Under the pieces are notes generated by a model. That model was not told where the DNA came from. It saw only the letters and a list, made by a program, of their open reading frames with translations, and did no database searches. The translations under genes and the position numbers were made by a program. DNA of 64,000 bases from Sphingobium sp. (lineage in GTDB: Bacteria > Pseudomonadota > Alphaproteobacteria > Sphingomonadales > Sphingomonadaceae). Of the stretch, positions 59,988 to 64,000 are shown one piece after another; the first letter of the stretch is position 1, and every line of letters begins with the position of its first letter. The stretch is from NCBI GenBank assembly GCA_017744605.1, contig JAGIAZ010000004.1, forward strand, positions 62,001 through 126,000, written 5' to 3'.

Positions 59988-60454
59988 CCCTTTTTGCAGC
60001 CCGTACCAGCGTTGAGCAGGTCGAGTTGGGCGATAAGTTCGCCCCGCGTTTCGATGCCAACGGCCTTATCCCGGCAATCGTCCTCGATGTCGGCGGCCAT
60101 GTCTTGATGCTAGGCTATATGACCGCCGAGGCCCTGGAATTGACGGTGCGGACACGTGAGGCGCATTTCTGGTCGCGCAGCCGTGGCGCGTTGTGGCGCA
60201 AAGGCGAGCACAGCGGTTTCACACAGACGGTCGAACAGATCCTCGTAGATGACGATCAGGATGCACTGGTCCTGCGCGTCCGGGTTGCGGGGCCGGGCAG
60301 TTGTCATGTTGGTTACACGAGCTGCTTTTATCGTGAGCTGCTGCTCGATGGGACGGATGAACAAGCACCGTTGGCGGTGGGTCAGATCGAGCTCGCGCGT
60401 GCCTTTGACGCCGATGCTGTCTACGCTGGTCTGCCGAATCCGACGCAATTGTGA
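59984..60454 (+). CDS. hisI: HisI-like phosphoribosyl-AMP cyclohydrolase paralogue with altered zinc site
   Basis: 156 residues. The enzyme core is intact: AHFWSRSRGALWRKGEHSG, VEQILVDDDQDALVLRV and GSCHVGYTSCFYREL. In canonical HisI the metal motif is Asp-Cys-Asp-x-Asp; here residues 89-93 are Asp-Asp-Asp-Gln-Asp, so the first zinc-ligand Cys is Asp90, while Cys107 and Cys114 remain. Placed last in the CobW operon. Such paralogues are thought to keep histidine synthesis going when zinc is scarce. Overlaps copy 2 of cobW by ATGA. Confidence 0.9.
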   Translation: MTLFAARTSVEQVELGDKFAPRFDANGLIPAIVLDVGGHVLMLGYMTAEALELTVRTREAHFWSRSRGALWRKGEHSGFTQTVEQILVDDDQDALVLRVRVAGPGSCHVGYTSCFYRELLLDGTDEQAPLAVGQIELARAFDADAVYAGLPNPTQL

Positions 60455-60557
60455 AGCGGCGGCTACGATCCGGTCGGGTCGAGTATGTCAGCCCGGGCGA
60501 CGAGCAGCAGGACCGTCGCCAGTTTCAGGCCAGCCCGCTTCATCAACGAACAGCGCC

Positions 60558-61835
60558 ATGAACGACACGCAGGTTCCACCCATACAAATTGGCCGACGCG
60601 AACTGTTCGATCGCATTTGGGCAAAGCCAATGACCACCAACGCGACGGAACTTGGCATTAGTCCGTCGACGCTGTCGACGTTGGCAAGGCGCCTCGGCCT
60701 GCCGCTGCCACGAGTTGGCCACTGGATGAAGAAAACAGTGGGCAAGGAGCAGCCCACCCCAGAATATCCGGTCGATGCAAGCCTTGATGAAGATCTCTAC
60801 GACCTCGCGGCTCCCCCAAAACGGCGTCTGACTCGGCTCCGGCAAGGGAAAGAAGCGGTCGTTCCCGATGCTGCCCACATTGTCCCTGATAACGAACCTG
60901 GCGAAGGTAGCGCACCGCGGGTCGAGAAAGGCGAGCTAGTCCCGGTCGGAAACCAACCGGAAGAACATAGGAAGATTGCTGGAACCCGGAGCGCAATCCA
61001 GAAAAACCGATCTCCCGACCGCACGTCAATCGGCGGCCGCGGCAAGTTCCGATTACTGGTCGCGTCGGCCTCCGGCGAGCGCGCCTGTGCCATCCTTGAT
61101 CGGCTCGTCTCGGCAGTTGAGACTAATGGCTGGCTCATAGAAGGCGGCGAGCAAGGCTATGCCGTCGTCGCCGACGGCGAAACGATCGGGTTCATGATCG
61201 AAGAGAAACTCGATCGCGTGCCACATGTCGTCACTGCTGCCGAGCTGAAGGAAAAAGCCGAGTACGATAGGAAATGCGCATTGGCCGACCGCGGAATCGG
61301 TCACCGTCCGTGGCGCGCGCCGGTAATCCCTGAGCATGACCATGTGCCCAACGGCGAGTTGATCCTGAAATTCGACCACGACTATGCGATGGGCGGAATC
61401 CGCAGATCGTTTTCCGACGGCAAACGGCAGCGCCTGGAAGACCTTGTCCCGTCAATCGTCGTCTCACTGGAGCGCTGTGCCGCCGCCATAAGAGCGCGAC
61501 GTGAAGAGCAGGAGCGGTGGAAGCGTGAATGGGCCGAAAAGGAGGAGCGGCGAAAGGATTTGGAACGTCAGGTCCGCGTCGAAGGCTATCGTATCAAATT
61601 TCTGCAGCGCCAGATTGAGCGGAAGCGGGAAATCGACGGGTTGGCCGACCTCATCTCCGGCTGGGAAGCAAATGATGTCGCGGATCCGGGTTTTTGCGAG
61701 TTGCTCGAATTCGCACGCCTCTATCGCGAGTGGCTTGCGGCCAAGATCGCGCCATCGGCGATCGCGGAGCGCATTGCAGAGCTCAAGCTCATGGATGACA
61801 ACGTCTACATCTATGACGAGAAGCGCCTCGACTGA
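60558..61835 (+). CDS. Unknown 425-aa protein with N-terminal HTH, beside the integrase
   Basis: Starts at ATG 60558 (MNDTQVPPIQIGRRELFDRIW). The N-terminal 60 residues form a helix-turn-helix-like segment (NATELGISPSTLSTLARRLGLPLPRVGHWMKK). A charged, low-complexity linker (70-150) follows, then an alpha/beta middle part (FRLLVASASGERACAILDRLV) and a long Glu/Arg/Lys-rich coiled coil (about 300-380). No catalytic motif or family recognised. It lies tail-to-tail with the integrase gene, six bases apart, so it may be element cargo or part of the recombination module. Confidence 0.7.
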   Translation: MNDTQVPPIQIGRRELFDRIWAKPMTTNATELGISPSTLSTLARRLGLPLPRVGHWMKKTVGKEQPTPEYPVDASLDEDLYDLAAPPKRRLTRLRQGKEAVVPDAAHIVPDNEPGEGSAPRVEKGELVPVGNQPEEHRKIAGTRSAIQKNRSPDRTSIGGRGKFRLLVASASGERACAILDRLVSAVETNGWLIEGGEQGYAVVADGETIGFMIEEKLDRVPHVVTAAELKEKAEYDRKCALADRGIGHRPWRAPVIPEHDHVPNGELILKFDHDYAMGGIRRSFSDGKRQRLEDLVPSIVVSLERCAAAIRARREEQERWKREWAEKEERRKDLERQVRVEGYRIKFLQRQIERKREIDGLADLISGWEANDVADPGFCELLEFARLYREWLAAKIAPSAIAERIAELKLMDDNVYIYDEKRLD

Positions 61836-61841
61836 GATTGC

Positions 61842-63074
61842 TCACGCCGACCGCTGCCCGCCGAAGTTTGGCTTCAAGACCTTTGCGCCATTGCGAAGGC
61901 GGTCGAGTTCATCGGACCAGAATTGCATCATCGCGACCCGCTCGTCCCAGTATTCGCCGCGCGTGTAGGCGCGACGGACACCGTTGGTTTCCATATGGGC
62001 AAGCTGGCGTTCGATCGCATCTGGATGGAAGCGCCCGGTTTCGTTCAGCAAGGTGGCCGCCATGGCGCGAAAACCGTGCGCGGTCATCTGATCCTGACTG
62101 AAGCCGAGCGCCCGCAGCGCTGCGTTGACCGTATTTTCCGATATCGGGCGCGCGCCTGAACGGAAGGACGGGAAGCAATATTTGCCTTGGCCAGTCAATT
62201 CCCAGAGCTGCTCGAAAAGCTCGAGTACCTGGGTGGACAGCGGCACCCGGTGCGGCCGGCGCATCTTCATCTTGTCGGCCGGGATGTTCCAGACCGACTG
62301 CTCGAAGTCGAACTCGGCCCACTCCGCCTGACGCAACTCGCCGGGACGGACGAACAAATGGGCTGAGAGACGCAAGGCAAACAGCGTGATCGCATGGCCC
62401 GTATAGCCCTCGATCGCGCGCATGAGCTCTCCGGCGCCCTTGGCCGTGGTGATTGCTGCTAGGTGCTTTGCCTTGGGAACAATGAGCGCGCCGCGAAGGT
62501 CGCTGGCTGGATCGCGCTCTGCCCGCGTCGTCGCGACCGCGTAGCGGAACACGCGGCTCAGGACGCTGCGCATCCGGCGGGCGCTTTCGTAGCGGCCGGT
62601 CGCTTCGACGGCCCGCAGGACGGCCAGGACCTCCTGCGCCGTGATTTTGGCGACGGGCCTATTGCCGATCTTGGGATAGGCCTTGTCGAGCAGCCAGCGG
62701 ATCTTGCTCAGTGTGATCTCGGCCATGCCCTCGCGCTCGTTCTTCGCAATCCACTCCTTGGCGACGGTCCTGAACGTGTGGTTCTCGTCGACCCGTGCCT
62801 TGGCCGCATCCACTTTCTGCTGATGGGATGGATCGATGCCGGCGGCCAGCAGGCGGCGCGCCTCGTCCCTTCGCGCGCGCGCATCAGCAAGGCTCACCGC
62901 CGGCCATGCCCCGAAAGCGAGCGTCCGGCCTTTTTCGAGATAGCGATAGTTGAGGCGCCAGAGCTTCGCGCCGTTGGGCCGCACGAGAAGATAGAGACCG
63001 CCGCCGTCCGACAGCTTATAGTCCTTGGCCTGCGGTTTGGCGTTGGTGACGGTCGTGGCGAAAAGGGTGCTCAT
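61842..63074 (-). CDS. P4-type tyrosine integrase of the element
   Basis: 410 residues. The N-terminal DUF4102 arm-binding domain (AKDYKLSDGGGLYLLVRPNG) is followed by a SAM-like domain and the catalytic domain: RPGELR (first Arg), HGFRAMAATLL (His and Arg), LAHMETNGVRRAY with the third His and the nucleophile region. It integrates the element into the adjacent tRNA-Leu gene and, with an excisionase, removes it. The start codon is 167 bases from the tRNA 3' end. GAGGGTATC lies directly upstream of the ATG. Confidence 0.95.
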   Translation of the reverse strand: MSTLFATTVTNAKPQAKDYKLSDGGGLYLLVRPNGAKLWRLNYRYLEKGRTLAFGAWPAVSLADARARRDEARRLLAAGIDPSHQQKVDAAKARVDENHTFRTVAKEWIAKNEREGMAEITLSKIRWLLDKAYPKIGNRPVAKITAQEVLAVLRAVEATGRYESARRMRSVLSRVFRYAVATTRAERDPASDLRGALIVPKAKHLAAITTAKGAGELMRAIEGYTGHAITLFALRLSAHLFVRPGELRQAEWAEFDFEQSVWNIPADKMKMRRPHRVPLSTQVLELFEQLWELTGQGKYCFPSFRSGARPISENTVNAALRALGFSQDQMTAHGFRAMAATLLNETGRFHPDAIERQLAHMETNGVRRAYTRGEYWDERVAMMQFWSDELDRLRNGAKVLKPNFGGQRSA

Positions 63075-63127
63075 GAGGGTATCGTCCCTTTGAAAGGGAG
63101 GAGAACGATACCCTCGGATATACCCTC
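63075..63127. repeat. GAGGGTATC/GATACCCTC repeats upstream of the integrase
   Basis: GAGGGTATC (63075-63083) touches the int start. GATACCCTC (63107-63115) and TATACCCTC (63119-63127) are 12 bases apart, matching the pair at the left end. Likely integrase arm sites or int autoregulatory sites. Confidence 0.5.
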
Positions 63128-63182
63128 ATTGTTCCCGATTGGTGCCGTATCCGCCCGGATTTGACCGGACGGTAATAGCACA

Positions 63183-63208
63183 AAAAACGGCTGAAATCAG
63201 CCGTTTTT
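63183..63208. terminator. Bidirectional terminator hairpin between tRNA-Leu and int
   Basis: AAAAACGGCTGA pairs with TCAGCCGTTTTT; A-tract and T-tract on either side allow termination in both directions. It would end the tRNA transcript before int. Confidence 0.7.
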
Positions 63209-63240
63209 CGGACGTTCTCGGATGTCCCCGGAAGAACAAA

Positions 63241-63327
63241 TGGTGCCCAGAAGAGGACTCGAACCTCCACGACCTTGCGATCGCCAGCACCTGAAGCTGG
63301 TGCGTCTACCAATTCCGCCATCTGGGC
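63241..63327 (-). tRNA. tRNA-Leu (anticodon CAG), integration target
   Basis: 87 bases with encoded CCA. The acceptor stem GCCCAGA (63327-63321) pairs with 63251-63245; the anticodon loop TTCAGGT in CCAGC/GCTGG reads CAG; a long variable arm and the TTCGAGTCC T-loop are present. All features of an intact leucine tRNA. Confidence 0.95.
63248..63263. repeat. Putative right attachment core within tRNA-Leu
   Basis: CAGAAGAGGACTCGAA, identical to 12137-12152. Covers acceptor-stem and T-loop sequence of the tRNA, leaving the tRNA intact after integration. Confidence 0.65.
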
Positions 63328-63499
63328 ACGGGTCGGCTTTACGGCCAACTGGGTAGGGTGGCGCGCCTAGCTGTCGGGCGAGGTCTTGTCAATCGGCGCG
63401 GCGCCTGTGGATCGAAAAAGGTCGGCTTGCCCTCGCCGGCAGTTGTCTTGGCTTCGTGGCTGATGCAAGGGATGCCGGAGAGCCAAAGACATCAGGACA

Positions 63500-64000
63500 A
63501 TGAGAATGAGCGACGCAGCGGGACCGGTGGTGGTGCTTTTCGGTGGCGGCGGTTTCCTTGGCCGTTCGCTCGCGCAGGAACTTTTTGCGCGCGGATGCCG
63601 GGTCCGCATCGCCCAGCGTGCCCCGCGCGCAGCCTATATGGTGCGACCGCTCGGCGGCCTGGGCTACTCGCAATTCGCCGTCTGCGACATCACGGACGCC
63701 GAGCAGGTCGCGCGGGTACTCGAGGGTGCAGATGCGGCGGTCAATCTCGTGGGTATCCTCAAGGGCGACATGCAGGCCGTCCATGTCACTGGCGCGAGGA
63801 ACGTCGCGCAAGCCGCCGCCAGCGCGGGGCTCCGCGCCCTGGTGCATGTCTCGGCGCTGGGGGCGGACCCGGAAAGCGATTCCAACTATGGCCGCACCAA
63901 GGGCGAAGGCGAAGCCGCCGTGCGCGCGGCCTTCCCCGGCGCGACGATCGTGCGTCCCTCGCTGCTTTTCGGCCAGGACGATGGGCTGACCAATCGCTTC
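63500..64000 (+). CDS. NAD(P)-binding epimerase-like protein (complex I NDUFA9-type), 3' end outside window
   Basis: At least 167 residues; the frame is open to the last base. The Rossmann motif VVLFGGGGFLGRSLAQEL is near the N-terminus, then VCDITDAEQVARVLEGADAAVNLVGIL and VHVSALGADPESDSNYGRTKGEGE with the Tyr-x-x-x-Lys dyad, and IVRPSLLFGQDDGLTNRF. This matches the extended atypical SDR group that includes NDUFA9-like proteins of respiratory complex I, common near tRNA genes in sphingomonads and relatives. AGGA precedes the ATG at 63500; a second ATG two codons later is possible. Confidence 0.85.
   Translation, partial: MRMSDAAGPVVVLFGGGGFLGRSLAQELFARGCRVRIAQRAPRAAYMVRPLGGLGYSQFAVCDITDAEQVARVLEGADAAVNLVGILKGDMQAVHVTGARNVAQAAASAGLRALVHVSALGADPESDSNYGRTKGEGEAAVRAAFPGATIVRPSLLFGQDDGLTNRF

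Overview
The window comes from a GC-rich alphaproteobacterium, most likely a sphingomonad. The evidence is a large TonB-dependent receptor, a NodT-type RND efflux operon, a LuxR-LuxI-PhyH quorum-sensing trio, and a Trb conjugation cluster followed by a DUF2274 gene. Protein families are assigned by reading motifs in the translations; no database search was run.

Layout. 1-11.7 kb looks chromosomal: the 3' part of a TonB-dependent receptor with a strong terminator, a DUF1097-like membrane protein, a small c-type cytochrome, a TetR regulator, and the RND operon it probably controls (unknown 134-aa protein, adaptor, HAE1-type pump, NodT outer-membrane factor), then a lipoprotein. From about 12.1 to 63.3 kb I infer one integrative and conjugative element (ICE) of about 51 kb in a tRNA-Leu(CAG) gene. 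A P4-type integrase lies beside the intact tRNA on the right. A 16-bp copy of the tRNA 3' end (12137-12152 and 63248-63263) and paired 12-bp-spaced ATACCCT repeats mark both ends. Right of the tRNA the chromosome resumes with an NAD(P)-binding epimerase-like gene cut by the window end.

Inside the element, left to right: an AbiEi/AbiEii toxin-antitoxin pair; an excisionase-like HTH gene and an unknown gene; the conjugation operon on the minus strand (TraG, CopG, TrbB-C-D-E-J-L-F-G-I, DUF2274); a 10-kb defence cargo between traG and the relaxase gene (RpoD-like sigma factor and NERD-helicase on plus; DrmB-like, DrmA-like, Vsr and a cytosine-C5 methyltransferase on minus); the relaxase, a candidate oriT, a lytic transglycosylase, TraF-type peptidase, HTH, DUF736, HNH-like, ParB, ArdC, SIR2-like and RepA-like genes; a decayed regulatory patch (two apparent frameshifts and an intact XRE gene); LuxR-LuxI-PhyH; a PAS-HTH regulator, a GGDEF-EAL protein and a chemoreceptor-tip-like fragment; a putative Zur-controlled zinc cluster (ZIP transporter divergent from CobW, DUF1826, CobW, HisI paralogue); and an unknown gene before the integrase.

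Main points. The methyltransferase, DrmA-like and DrmB-like genes resemble the core of DISARM, but no phospholipase-D gene (DrmC) is present; Vsr, a NERD-nuclease helicase and a dedicated sigma factor sit there instead, so this may be a DISARM relative. The TraG coupling protein has lost its central ATPase core by an in-frame deletion, so the element may be unable to transfer by itself despite an otherwise complete Trb cluster. The HisI paralogue has Asp where canonical HisI has a zinc-ligand Cys, fitting a zinc-sparing role.
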